Source of the DNA: Reyranella sp.
Lineage (GTDB): Bacteria; Pseudomonadota; Alphaproteobacteria; Reyranellales; Reyranellaceae
DNA: 64,000 nt
Direction: 5' to 3'
NCBI RefSeq assembly: GCF_017305915.1
Contig: NZ_JAFKJN010000011.1
Location: forward strand, 1 to 64,000
Part shown: positions 7,866-15,990 of the stretch, piece after piece
Numbering within the stretch: position 1 is the first letter of the stretch
How the letters are laid out: every line of letters begins with the position of its first letter
The notes under the pieces: model-generated
What the model was told of the DNA's origin: nothing
Seen by the model: the letters and a program-made list of their open reading frames with translations, nothing else
The model's database searches: none
Made by a program: the position numbers and the translations under genes

Positions 7866-8384
7866 TCCGTTTGGGGACATTGCCGCGAACTTAAGCGGGC
7901 GCTGTTGCAAGGATGTCATTGCCTTGTCGCAGCGCCCGCTTTCGTTTCCGCTCCACTGTTAACCCACGGCCGCGCCGTGCACCTGAACCTAGCGGTCGCG
8001 ACAGCGGGGGCTTGGGAGAGGTCCTCGGGTTGTGATCATGCACGCCCCTAGAAGAGCCCGAGGTTCTAGGCTGTGCTATGGTGGGTGGTAATGGCCCCAT
8101 GCGGGTACTCGACCGGCAGGGGCTACGCCATGACAGACACAGCGGACCGCCACGCGCACTACCCCGCGCCACCAGATGCCCCGCCGTGGGCCTGCGGAGT
8201 CCACTAGAGGGCATCAGGGGCCGGGCCTAGGGCGGACCTAGCAGCGAGCCGCCATCGACTCTGTACGGGCAGGAAAAGGGCCGCCGCGCGTTGCTCCGCT
8301 GTGCGAGTCCGCCCCCGGTCTTGCGCTTGGTGGGCGGCCGGGTCCGATGGTACACGCGCGTCCCCAACGGAGGGCACGCACGCC
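7866..8384. other. Gene-poor stretch inside the element
   Basis: About 520 bases without a convincing gene. It contains the hairpin at 7895-7939, an inverted pair CCTCGGG...CCCGAGG around 8023-8070, and one 25-codon frame at 8130-8207 (+; MTDTADRHAHYPAPPDAPPW start) that could be a micro-protein but has no support beyond a GGGG upstream. The stretch may hold the promoter of the gene at 8385. Confidence 0.4.
7895..7939 (+). terminator. Hairpin after the 7524-7865 gene, probable terminator
   Basis: GCGGGCGCTG (7895-7904) pairs perfectly with CAGCGCCCGC (7930-7939), and the loop itself contains a second pair GCAAGG/CCTTG. The right arm is followed by TTTCGTTTCC, a broken T-tract. It lies 30 bases after the end of the gene at 7524-7865, as expected for an intrinsic terminator. 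Confidence 0.6.
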
Positions 8385-8903
8385 ATGGAAGTCCTAGGCG
8401 CACTGCAAGCGCGGCGGGTAGTCGATGTGCGGCCGGGCGAGGTGTTCGTAGGTAACTACGGCGGCGCCAATGGCGTCCTCGCAATGATCGTCCGAAGGGT
8501 TCCCGCGGAACGGCCCAGCCGATGCGTCGTGCTATCGCCGCCGAGCAAAGGGGTGCCGTCCCTCGTCGAGTTACAGGACGCGGTTCTGGCAGTACTCCCC
8601 GACGTCTTCATAGGGCCCGAGGGGCATCCGACCAAGACCTCCGGGGGCCAGCGGGCGACAGCGGGCGGGCTCTTCCTGACGCCCCGCGCAGCCTACGTCG
8701 GAGCGCAGCATGGGGCGAGCACGGTTTGGGTAGACATCGCAACGGGCCTGCTCGTTGAGCATGCTGGTGAAGAACAGCCGGGCTTGTTGTTTATGGCTTG
8801 GGACCTTGGAGTACCCAAGCTTCCGCCAACGGAGTGGCTCTATAAATTCGACTTGAGCAGCCAGCGACAGAAGGATGCGGCGAACGCGGGCCTAGAGCCC
8901 TAG
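8385..8903 (+). CDS. Hypothetical protein of the phage-like element
   Basis: A 172-residue protein (MEVLGALQARRVVDVRPGEV to DAANAGLEP). The ATG at 8385 follows GGAGGG at moderate spacing and was preferred over the further-upstream in-frame starts, whose coded segment is Arg/Trp-rich and shadow-like. The protein is mixed alpha/beta with a hydrophobic core and no signal peptide, membrane segment or recognised motif. Its 3' end overlaps the convergent recombinase gene by 12 bases. Function unknown. Confidence 0.6.
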   Translation: MEVLGALQARRVVDVRPGEVFVGNYGGANGVLAMIVRRVPAERPSRCVVLSPPSKGVPSLVELQDAVLAVLPDVFIGPEGHPTKTSGGQRATAGGLFLTPRAAYVGAQHGASTVWVDIATGLLVEHAGEEQPGLLFMAWDLGVPKLPPTEWLYKFDLSSQRQKDAANAGLEP

Positions 8904-9587
8904 TCGGCCGCGCAGCCGCGCCACGCCCATCGGGTGCCATGACCCGCCGCGCGGCGCCTCGATCTCTCTCGTGTTCAACTCTGCCGCGACTGCCGAGTGC
9001 GAGGTGTGCCCGCCCGCCAGCACATCCGCCAACGTCTCGCGCAACTGTTCGGCCCGCTGTGAGGCAGCAGCCTTGACCGCCGCGACTGCCGCGCGGTTCC
9101 CCTTGCGAGCCCTACGGAGCGCCTGAGCGCCGTTGGGATTGCCGAGCGTGCGGCCCTCCTTGGCGAGGCGACGACGCGCTACAGCCAGCGCGGCTTTCGT
9201 TCGTTGGCCGATCAACTCGCGCTCCCGTTGGGCGATCACGGCCATGATACCGACCACCGTCTCATCCGCGTTCGGTAGGTCCGCCGCGACGAAGCGCACG
9301 CCACTGTCGCGGAGTTGGAGGAGGAACGCGGCACTCCTCGACAACCTGTCTAGCTTCGCGATCACGAGCCGAGCGCCGCTCACCTTGGCGCGAGTGATCG
9401 CTCGTTGCAGCTCGGGGCGGTCGTTCCGCTTGCCGCTCTCCACCTCGACGTATTCGGCCAGCAGTCGGCCGCCTTGGTTGCGCACCAGTGCCGTCACCGC
9501 GTCGCGTTGGGCGTCGATGCCGAGCCCGTCACGGCCCTGCCGCGCCGTCGACACCCGCAGATACGCCACCCACTTCGTCTCGCCCAT
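8892..9587 (-). CDS. Serine recombinase/resolvase family protein
   Basis: The 231-residue protein begins MGETKWVAYLRVSTARQGRD, the classic N-terminus of a small serine recombinase, with Ser13 as the expected nucleophile. The conserved KLDRLSRS segment near residue 90 carries further active-site Arg residues, and the E(R)EL...RT hinge follows (RERELIGQRTKAAL). The C-terminus (about 170-231) has a helix-turn-helix-like region with the recombinase family's LNxREIxxPRGGxWHPxxVxR pattern. Such enzymes invert, resolve or integrate DNA. It may drive site-specific inversion or be a second mobility module beside the tyrosine integrase. Start at 9587 gives the canonical N-terminus. Confidence 0.9.
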   Translation of the reverse strand: MGETKWVAYLRVSTARQGRDGLGIDAQRDAVTALVRNQGGRLLAEYVEVESGKRNDRPELQRAITRAKVSGARLVIAKLDRLSRSAAFLLQLRDSGVRFVAADLPNADETVVGIMAVIAQRERELIGQRTKAALAVARRRLAKEGRTLGNPNGAQALRRARKGNRAAVAAVKAAASQRAEQLRETLADVLAGGHTSHSAVAAELNTREIEAPRGGSWHPMGVARLRGRLGL

Positions 9588-9745
9588 GTAGTTCTGCCTC
9601 CGCTTCACAAAGCGCCTAACGACGGTTGCGCGGATTGATAAGGCCCGGCTGGTGCCCTGTCTCTGCGGCGGCGTGACTCACTTCGATTGGCTCGGCTCCC
9701 AGCGCGGTCCATGATCCCGCTGAGGTTGTGGCGGGGAGGGAAGGC

Positions 9746-9943
9746 ATGGGACCGGATGATGCTGTGACGCGGGCGCTGCGTTCCTGGGGATGGGTGTTCA
9801 AGTACGGAGGCATCGCTCTGGCGCTGTGGATCGCGTTCGGCATGGCCGAGAAGGCGATGGAAGGCCTGCGAGCCCAAGGGCGTGCAGAGGTCTGCGAGCA
9901 GATCGGTTGGCGTCACCCAGTGTGCTGGAGAGGGAAGCCCTGA
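9746..9943 (+). CDS. Small single-span membrane protein
   Basis: A 65-residue protein (MGPDDAVTRALRSWGWVFKY start). Residues about 20-40 (YGGIALALWIAFGMAEKAM) form one probable transmembrane helix. Two cysteines lie in the C-terminal tail (EVCEQIGWRHPVCW). GGGAGG upstream of the ATG supports this start; GTG at 9728 is an alternative. It lies between the divergent recombinase and the HNH gene. In phages such proteins are often spanin-, holin- or exclusion-like, but nothing here decides that. Confidence 0.55.
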   Translation: MGPDDAVTRALRSWGWVFKYGGIALALWIAFGMAEKAMEGLRAQGRAEVCEQIGWRHPVCWRGKP

Positions 9944-10133
9944 CGCTCGCTGTCGTCCGGGTGCCCGGCCGCGACCTAGTGACTCACCTTTCGTGGTGAC
10001 GTTGCTAAGGGCATCGGCCGCAGCGATGTGCCCGGAACCGTGCCCAGAACCCAGCCGCGCGACCGCCGCAGGGCACAAGGCACGCGCGTTGGGGGCACCG
10101 GGGGGAGCGGCGCAGCGAGCCGTATCGCGGGGA

Positions 10134-11216
10134 TCAAACAGATTTTTGCTTCGGAATATTCGGCAAGCGTGGATCAGCAATGTACTCGCCTTCATGGAAG
10201 AGGGTGCTGAATCCTTTGTCATCCATTGCGTCATCCGAAATGGGATCAGATGCGCCCGACATGAAGAGCTTGCCCCGCCACGGCTGCAGCGCGAAGCGCA
10301 GATACTTTCCCCGGATCGCCGGGTCCAAGCCAATAAGCTGCGGATCACTAGGGGGCTCAGCGCGGAGAATCAGACGTTCCTTCGCGGCGTCTATATCGGA
10401 CATGAAAGAGGGCCGGGGATGAAGGCGGTCGTTTAGGTATGACAACTCTGCGAACACCTCTCGGAGCTGAATTGGGCTAAGCGGGCCGGTGATCCTACTG
10501 AGATGGCCCGTATAGTAAGCTCCTGCCTTTCCGCAGTCGTTGAGAGCTGCCACGAAGCCAACGCCATCGAAGCGCAACAGTACGGTTTGGGTTTCATAGA
10601 TATCGAAATAGTCGAACTTCTCCTGGGCGTCGGCGGCAGGTAGCGCCCAGAGAGAGCCGATGTTCCAACTGTCGACCGGCGCACCAACGTAGATGTTTCG
10701 CACCAGCGTGTGGATATGGTGGAGCGCGTGCCACTCATAGAGGTCTGCAATGCGCTTACTTCCTTTACGCTTGTCCAGATGAAACCGGAGATGCCGGTCG
10801 TACAAGTGTGTCTTGAGAAATATGAGAGCCATCCAAACAAACAACATCATTGCAGCGCTGGGGCTTTGGATGAGCTTTCGACTTTCGCTTGGGCCCCGCG
10901 CCACGGCCTCACTTATCGGCTCTTCGACGCTTGTTCCCAGCAAGGCGTTGCAATCCACGCAGCACGGCACCTTGTACCTGCCATAGGGGAGTTGGATGCC
11001 ATTGGGCAGCGTGATCTTACGGTCGTACAAATCGTACCGACGCAGCGCCCATTGCGGAATGACATGCTCATCGTTGAATTCAATTGCCGCCCTGTCGCGG
11101 CCACAGATGAAGCAGCAATGTCCGAGCCCGATGTCGCTTATGAAGCGGGTGGGGCTGAAATAGATGACTTTACCATCGTCTGCGACAATCGACCCGTCGG
11201 CCGTCTTAATCCACAT
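10134..11216 (-). CDS. HNH-like zinc nuclease candidate, cargo gene
   Basis: A 360-residue protein with a C-x2-C (C35-C38), then NDEHVIPQWAL (E50-H51), then VPCCVDCNALLG (C86-x2-C89-N). This is the arrangement of HNH/McrA-like zinc-bound nuclease domains. The remaining 250 residues have no recognised domain and may bind a target. The start at 11216 (MWIKTADGSI) follows GAGGCGAG; a GTG at 11306 would add 30 residues and overlap the integrase stop. Codon use is more AT-rich than the neighbours. It lies between integrase and recombinase, a position typical of defence or other moron genes in prophages. Nuclease activity and defence role are inference. Confidence 0.65.
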   Translation of the reverse strand: MWIKTADGSIVADDGKVIYFSPTRFISDIGLGHCCFICGRDRAAIEFNDEHVIPQWALRRYDLYDRKITLPNGIQLPYGRYKVPCCVDCNALLGTSVEEPISEAVARGPSESRKLIQSPSAAMMLFVWMALIFLKTHLYDRHLRFHLDKRKGSKRIADLYEWHALHHIHTLVRNIYVGAPVDSWNIGSLWALPAADAQEKFDYFDIYETQTVLLRFDGVGFVAALNDCGKAGAYYTGHLSRITGPLSPIQLREVFAELSYLNDRLHPRPSFMSDIDAAKERLILRAEPPSDPQLIGLDPAIRGKYLRFALQPWRGKLFMSGASDPISDDAMDDKGFSTLFHEGEYIADPRLPNIPKQKSV

Positions 11217-11302
11217 TGATCTCGCCTCTTGGTCGTCCACCGTCTTTGCGTCAGCAGCCGGGGCCTCTTGCGCAAACAGCCCACGGGAGCGGCCCCGTGG
11301 GG

Positions 11303-12541
11303 TCACATGGGATATCGGAGCTTCGCCAGCGCGGCCCGCTTGACTGCGAGCGTTGCACCGCCCGAGTACAGTCCATACGTGATGCGCGGCTTCTCGTGGC
11401 CCACGATGTCCGCCGCGAGGTTCTCCGAGACGCCTGCGTTCTCCAGCAGCGTCACCACCGTTTTACGGATCGAGTGGAATACGTGGCTCTTGCCGAACCC
11501 CGCCGCCTTCTTGAGGCGACCGAAGCGCTTGCCAATCGCGTTCGACCTGTCACCAAACTTGTTCGGCTTGAGATCGGCCAGGACGTAGCCGTCGCGGCGA
11601 TCTCCGATGAGGCGCCGCATGGTGGGCAGGAGGCTCTCGTGGATTGGCACCTCGCGGATGCCGGCCTCCGTCTTGGCGTCTGACACGGAGAACGCTTTCC
11701 CCTTGAGGCCCACCTCTGCGACCTTGAGGGCACACAGTTCCTCAATGCGTGCACCGGACCACATGCCGAGGTCGATGAGGTCGGCCAGTTCCTTGTCACC
11801 TTCCTTCGCGGCCAGCTTCTTAAGCGTGACCACCTGGGTAGGAGAGAAGGGCACCCAGCTCTTGCCCTTGCGGGCCGTCGAGGGCGGCGACAGGCCCGCG
11901 AACGGATCGGCGGCAGTGATGCCCTGCTCTCGGAGGTACTTCCAGTAGCCCCGCAGGAACGACAGGATGCGCCCAATGGTCTTGGCCGATGCACCACCCT
12001 TGGCGAGCCCAGACAGCCACTTGGCCGCGGCGGGGCCGCCCACGTCCTGCACATGCGCAAATTGCTTCCCGAGCTTCAAGACCTCCGCCCGTTTCATGGC
12101 CTTGGTCTTGTCGGTGTCGTCGATGGCCGCCAACCATTCGTCTAAGTGTTCGGTGAGGGGGATAATCCGGCCAGTTGCTAGATGCGCGAACCGGATAGCC
12201 TCGTCCGCCGCTGCCTCGTCGCCGCGCGTCAACGCCCGCTCCGCGCGGTCGCGGGCAAGGTCTCCCACATGGTCCTTGAGGCTCTCCCGTTCTTCGTCGG
12301 TGTTTGCGTTGCGGATCAGCGCTCGGAAGAACAGGGCCTCCTTGTCGTCCGCGACTGCTGCGGCTTCGCCGTCTATCTGCCGCTTCCAATCGTGTAGCCA
12401 AAGGATATTGGCGAGCCGTTCAGCTTGTGATTTGTTGCTTGTGCCGAGCGACTTCGAGAGGCGGCGGCCTAGCTTGTCGTGAAGGCGGCGCGGGACATCG
12501 TGCAGCGCCCAATAGGTCTGGTGACGTTTGACGAGATACAT
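11303..12541 (-). CDS. int: Tyrosine-type integrase
   Basis: A 412-residue site-specific recombinase. The C-terminal catalytic domain shows Arg265 (SGARIEEL), Lys290 in the beta-hairpin (SDAKTEAG), the HxxR box H356-x2-R359 (FHSIRK), His382 (VGHEK) and the nucleophile Tyr392 (YGLYSGG). The core-binding SAM-like domain spans about 125-225 and a short arm-type domain lies at the N-terminus. The ATG at 12541 follows GGAGAG and begins MYLVKRHQTYW, the usual start of this phage family; an upstream in-frame start at 12619 is less likely. It lies about 100 bases from the partial tRNA-Ser 3' end and so is the enzyme expected to integrate and excise this element. Confidence 0.93.
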   Translation of the reverse strand: MYLVKRHQTYWALHDVPRRLHDKLGRRLSKSLGTSNKSQAERLANILWLHDWKRQIDGEAAAVADDKEALFFRALIRNANTDEERESLKDHVGDLARDRAERALTRGDEAAADEAIRFAHLATGRIIPLTEHLDEWLAAIDDTDKTKAMKRAEVLKLGKQFAHVQDVGGPAAAKWLSGLAKGGASAKTIGRILSFLRGYWKYLREQGITAADPFAGLSPPSTARKGKSWVPFSPTQVVTLKKLAAKEGDKELADLIDLGMWSGARIEELCALKVAEVGLKGKAFSVSDAKTEAGIREVPIHESLLPTMRRLIGDRRDGYVLADLKPNKFGDRSNAIGKRFGRLKKAAGFGKSHVFHSIRKTVVTLLENAGVSENLAADIVGHEKPRITYGLYSGGATLAVKRAALAKLRYPM

Positions 12542-12639
12542 GACTCTCCGCCGGGTTCCACACAGGAATTCCACACAGCCATAGAGCCCGGATTCGTAGA
12601 TTTCAAGCAGCTTGGGCACTCAGGCGGGGCGAGTCGGTA

Positions 12640-12658
12640 AATCCCTTCCTCTCCGCCA
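12640..12658 (+). other. Attachment-site remnant: 3' end of tRNA-Ser
   Basis: AATCCCTTCCTCTCCGCCA matches the T-loop end, T-stem, acceptor strand, discriminator G and CCA of a bacterial tRNA-Ser whose 5' acceptor strand is GGAGAGG. The bases just upstream (12620-12639) do not continue as a tRNA: no T-stem 5' strand, anticodon arm or D arm is present. This is the pattern left when an element integrates into a tRNA 3' end and re-forms the full gene at its other end. It marks the junction between element and chromosome. Confidence 0.75.
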
Positions 12659-12748
12659 TTACCCCAAGTGTGAACGATCTCTGGGATCGCGGCTGGCCAG
12701 CAAGAGCTCAACTGCCGCCGGCTTCCGCGAAGGCCGGTCGGGCGGGCG

Positions 12749-13144
12749 TCAGAGCTTTTCAACCCCGGCGCGGGCACAATCCTCGTCTTCTTGTGCGGAC
12801 CCACCGCCGACGCCGCAGGCACCGATCGGCACCCCTTGGCGGAAGATGGGCACGGCGCCCTGGCCATAGAACATGTGGTTGCCTTCGGCCGCGGCGATGC
12901 CGCGCAAGGTCGGATGGTCGGCACGTGGCGTCAGATCGCCGCTCGGGCGTCCGAAGGCAGCCGAAGCCATGGCCTTGCCCTGGCTGCCGAAGGAGCCAGC
13001 CCACATGGCGCCATCCATGCGCTGAAAGGCAAGCAGCCGTCCGCCGGCATCGCACACGGCGATGTTCATCTTGGCGCCGATCTGGTCGGCCTTCTCGATG
13101 GCGCCGGCGATTACCCGATTGGCATCCGCGAGGGTGAGGGTCAT
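12749..13144 (-). CDS. GlcG/HbpS family protein
   Basis: A 131-residue protein starting MTLTLADANRVIAGAIEKAD, with VCDAGGRLLAFQRMDGA, GKAMASAAFGRPSGDL and a C-terminal GQGAVPIFRQGVPIGACGVG. This is the full GlcG/HbpS (DUF336) fold, normally about 130-150 residues. Family members include heme-binding HbpS and proteins of unknown function next to glycolate or diol catabolism genes. No signal peptide, so cytoplasmic. It follows the LVIVD-repeat gene by 26 bases on the same strand, with an AGGA-type ribosome-binding site. The substrate or ligand is not predictable from sequence. Confidence 0.9.
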   Translation of the reverse strand: MTLTLADANRVIAGAIEKADQIGAKMNIAVCDAGGRLLAFQRMDGAMWAGSFGSQGKAMASAAFGRPSGDLTPRADHPTLRGIAAAEGNHMFYGQGAVPIFRQGVPIGACGVGGGSAQEDEDCARAGVEKL

Positions 13145-13170
13145 GAGGGCAATCCTTTCCGGTCGGGAGC

Positions 13171-14307
13171 TCACCAGGATGCTGGCGCGCGCTCGAGGAT
13201 CGACAGGCCTCGATTGCGATCGATCAGGTAGATCAAGCCTCGATGGTCGACGAAGACGTCGTTGCTGCAGACGCGCTGGGCCCCCGCGGGCACGTCCGGC
13301 ATCCACCAGGCAGCCTGCCTCATCGACAGGGGATTGGAGATGTCGATCACCCGGAGCCCGTTGGCGAACCAGGCGGCGGGGACCTCGTTGCCGGTGATGG
13401 TTTCGACGGGCTGGTGGCACGCCGTCATCAGGGGCGTCTCGATCCCGACCAATTCCGGCAGCTGGAAACAACTGACCGGTATCGGACGGGTCTCGTCGGT
13501 GATGTTCACCATCCAGAGCATCGCGGGCAGCTCTGGCGAGAGCTTGGGATCCAGGGGCTGCACGTGCTCGTCGGCGACGAGCATCCAGCGATGGCCGGCG
13601 ATCGGCACATCGATCGGAACCAGGCTGTGCGTCGGCCAGCCGAACGGCGGACTCCAGTCGAGGCTGGCGATCAGCTTCGGCTTCGTCATGTCGCTGATGT
13701 CGAGGATGACACCGCCGCCGTACCAGTAGCTGACATACAGGCGATCGCCGCGCCGGATCGGATGGTGGCAGCGGTGGTTCTTCGCCTTCCAGCTTGGCGT
13801 TTCGCCGCCGGCGACCCACTGCCCTTGCATCCACCAGCGGCCGACCTCTTCAGGGCTGGTCGGATCCTTGAGGTCGAGGATCATGACGATGGTTCCGACA
13901 TAGCCCTCCTGCTCCGTGGAAATGTAGGCGTAGCGGCCGTCGAAGGTGAAACGGTGCACACCCATCCCGGCGCACGGCCAATGGCAGATGTCGCGCGGGT
14001 TGCTCGGTCGGCTGACGTCGAAGATGCGCAGCCCGACGAAATCACCGGCCGGCTTCTCGCCCCGCGTACGCTCGCGGTTCACCACCATGACGTCATTCGC
14101 TACGCGTACCTTGTGGGAATGCAACCCCGGCGGAATATCGATCGAAGCGACGACCCTTGGATGCGCCGGATCTTCGACGTCGATGACGGTGGTGCCGTGC
14201 GGCGGCTGCATGTGTCCGACATAGGCGTAGTTGCCGTTCAGGACGACTTGGCCGCCACCGGGGATGTCGACCCAGGCAACCTCGCGAATGCCGGAACCGT
14301 GACCCAT
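13171..14307 (-). CDS. LVIVD-repeat beta-propeller protein
   Basis: A 378-residue protein with repeated blades of the form YAYVGHMQ...TTVIDVEDPAHPRVVASIDI, GLRIFDVSRPSNPRDI, VMILDLKDPTSPEEVGRWW, GVILDISDMTKPKLIASLDW and GLRVIDISNPLSMRQAAWW. This is the LVIVD repeat family, which folds as a beta-propeller. No signal peptide is visible with the chosen start (GGGGGAG 9 bases upstream of ATG at 14307). The role is unknown; members are often found with catabolic genes. It forms a two-gene operon with the GlcG-like gene and is the first chromosomal operon next to the phage boundary. Confidence 0.88.
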   Translation of the reverse strand: MGHGSGIREVAWVDIPGGGQVVLNGNYAYVGHMQPPHGTTVIDVEDPAHPRVVASIDIPPGLHSHKVRVANDVMVVNRERTRGEKPAGDFVGLRIFDVSRPSNPRDICHWPCAGMGVHRFTFDGRYAYISTEQEGYVGTIVMILDLKDPTSPEEVGRWWMQGQWVAGGETPSWKAKNHRCHHPIRRGDRLYVSYWYGGGVILDISDMTKPKLIASLDWSPPFGWPTHSLVPIDVPIAGHRWMLVADEHVQPLDPKLSPELPAMLWMVNITDETRPIPVSCFQLPELVGIETPLMTACHQPVETITGNEVPAAWFANGLRVIDISNPLSMRQAAWWMPDVPAGAQRVCSNDVFVDHRGLIYLIDRNRGLSILERAPASW

Positions 14308-14490
14308 GGTGTTCTCCCCCTCAGTCGTTCCGACGCACCGGGCCAACAGCCTTGGCCGGCTGGTCTCCATGCCGGAGTACAGACATCGCCGTGCCGAGGT
14401 GCAGCGTCTCCCCTGTCGACATGGCCCGAATAGACGGCCCCGTCCGGGGCAGCCTGCCGCGGAAGGTTAGGCCCTGGCGTCGACCGGCCG

Positions 14491-14661
14491 CAATGGCGAA
14501 AGGTGTCGGGTGCGCTGCCGCGGGCGCAGCAAATCCGCGTGCAGATGCAGCGGCACGGCTTCGTGGCGCGCTCGTCGACGCCGGGAGAATTGGCGGCCTA
14601 CATGAAGGACCAGCTTGCCGTCTGGAACACGGCGCCGCGGACCGCCGGCCTGATCCCGTAG
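14491..14661 (+). pseudogene. Remnant of a Bug/TctC substrate-binding protein gene
   Basis: One frame reads as the C-terminal 50-odd residues of a tripartite-tricarboxylate-type periplasmic receptor: MQRHGFVARSSTPGELAAYM followed by KDQLAVWNTAPRTAGLIP and TAG. The RxxxxGFxxxxxTPxELAAYxKxxLxxW...AG pattern is characteristic of the end of TctC proteins. No start codon with a coherent upstream coding region exists, so the rest of the gene has been lost. It sits in the otherwise gene-free 14,308-14,775 interval. Bases 14,308-14,490 hold nothing I can recognise. Confidence 0.6.
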
Positions 14662-14775
14662 GAGCGCGTCGCGCGGCGACATCCCTACTTGCTGTTGCAA
14701 TGGATACCGGCAATATGGTTGCGCGGCGGTTGGGCCTACCGGACAGCGTGAAGCCGGAGTCCATCGGCCATCATC

Positions 14776-15411
14776 GTGGCGTTGCCGGTGATCGGCGATG
14801 CCGTCGGGGGAGTCGGCGGATTGGCACGTTCGAGCGCAATCATCTTGGCTTGCTCGGTCCTTCTGAGCGGCTGCGCGTCGATCTTCGAAGGCACCACGCA
14901 GCAGATTTCGGTGAACACCACGCCGTCCGGCGCGCGCTGCACGTTCTGGAAGAACGGCGCGCTGATCGCTGACGTCGCCGCGACGCCCGGCTCGGTGCAG
15001 ATCCGCAAGAGCAAGGACGACCTGTTCATCGTCTGCGACAAGCCGGGCTACGCCTCGGCGACCTTCGTGAACAAGTCGGGCCTGGCGATGGCGACCATCG
15101 CCAACGTGCTCACCGCCGGGCTCGCCTGGGCGGTCGATTCCAGCCGCGGCGCCGACAACAAGTACCAGGGCGAGGTCAGCATGGCGCTGGTCCCGACCGC
15201 GACGCCGGCGCCGATCGAACGGCCGTACGCGCCGCCGCCGGCCGCGCCCGCGACGGTTGCCCAACCGCGGCCGGCGGCGCCGCCGGCGCCGCCGCCGCCG
15301 GCTCCCGTGGCAGCGCCTGCAGCCCAGCAGCTCGAGTGCGCCGCGGCCGACGGCTCGCGCATCCGCGTCAGCGGCTCGGCGTGCCCGGCGGGCTGGACGG
15401 TGGCGCGATGA
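14776..15411 (+). CDS. Lipoprotein with PEGA-like domain and Pro-rich tail
   Basis: The 211-residue product has a lipoprotein signal: hydrophobic AIILACSVLLSGC with the lipobox LSGC near residue 33, then a QQISVNTTPSGARCTFWKNG segment resembling PEGA-type surface domains. A proline/alanine-rich stretch (about 150-185) leads to a small Cys-containing end (LECAAADGSRIRVSGSACPAG) that may form a disulfide. The start (GTG at 14776) is uncertain but any start before the signal works. Likely anchored in the outer membrane, facing the periplasm. It overlaps the next gene by 4 bases. Confidence 0.75.
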   Translation: MALPVIGDAVGGVGGLARSSAIILACSVLLSGCASIFEGTTQQISVNTTPSGARCTFWKNGALIADVAATPGSVQIRKSKDDLFIVCDKPGYASATFVNKSGLAMATIANVLTAGLAWAVDSSRGADNKYQGEVSMALVPTATPAPIERPYAPPPAAPATVAQPRPAAPPAPPPPAPVAAPAAQQLECAAADGSRIRVSGSACPAGWTVAR

Positions 15412-15983
15412 GCGGCTGGGTGAACGGCGCCATCGCGGCTGCGGTTGTCCTCGCCGGAGCGACAGGCGCCGGCGCGCAGGGTCCGCCCGCCTGCCCGGCG
15501 CCGGGAACGATCTACACGTTCAGCGATTCCAGCAGCATCCAGGCGCTTGCGGGGGCGGCCGCGCCGTTCTGCCGCTTCGCCAATCTCAACGGCGGCCAGC
15601 AGGTCGACCTGTTCCTCGGCGCCTTCAGCGCCGGCTCGCCGATCGTGCAGGCCAACATCGACGTGCTGAAGGCGTTTCTGCCGCTGCAGGTCGGCAAGAC
15701 GGCGCATCTCGCTCGTGTCGGCTCGGGCGACCGCGGCTGGCAGGCCACGGTGCTGGTCGAGAAGCAGGAGACTGTCGAGGTGCCGGTCGGCCGGCTCGCC
15801 TGCTACGTCCTGCTGTGGAGCGAGCCGAGCGGGCAGGGCAAATGGGAGCGCCGCTGGTGGTATTGCCCGTCGCTCGAATACGTCGCCAAGTACACCGCCC
15901 AGTTCGAGGTCGTCGGCGCCGGCGGCAAGCCCTTGTCCTCGCAGCCCACCAGCTGGGAGCTGATGGGCGTGCGAGTCCCCTGA
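15408..15983 (+). CDS. Secreted protein of unknown function
   Basis: A 191-residue protein starting MSGWVNGAIAAAVVLAGATG with cleavage expected after GAGAQ, so it is exported. Three or four cysteines are present (ACPAPG, APFCRF, LACYVL, YCPSLEY), which could form disulfides in the periplasm. No catalytic motif is recognised. ATGA overlap with the upstream lipoprotein gene shows co-translation, so the two likely act together at the envelope. It is convergent with the hydrolase at 15991. Confidence 0.7.
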   Translation: MSGWVNGAIAAAVVLAGATGAGAQGPPACPAPGTIYTFSDSSSIQALAGAAAPFCRFANLNGGQQVDLFLGAFSAGSPIVQANIDVLKAFLPLQVGKTAHLARVGSGDRGWQATVLVEKQETVEVPVGRLACYVLLWSEPSGQGKWERRWWYCPSLEYVAKYTAQFEVVGAGGKPLSSQPTSWELMGVRVP

Positions 15984-15990
15984 GCCGTCG

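Larger units (their letters stand above)
1..12658. mobile_element. Integrated phage-like element, right part
   Basis: The stretch holds a tyrosine integrase facing inward about 100 bases from a partial tRNA-Ser 3' end, a serine recombinase, a SF2 helicase, a gp14-like internal virion protein, a tentative small-terminase-like protein and many unknown short genes. Right of 12,658 the content turns to ordinary metabolic genes. The left end is not in the window, since no second attachment copy or intact tRNA-Ser is seen. No capsid, portal, tail or large-terminase gene is visible, so this may be a partial view of a podovirus-like prophage, a remnant, or a satellite. The call rests on gene content and the attachment remnant; the exact family is inference. 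Confidence 0.8.

Noticed and set aside
14321..14422. Short minus-strand frame of about 33 residues before the LVIVD gene
   Set aside because: It has no upstream signal and no recognisable features; I could not support it as a gene.
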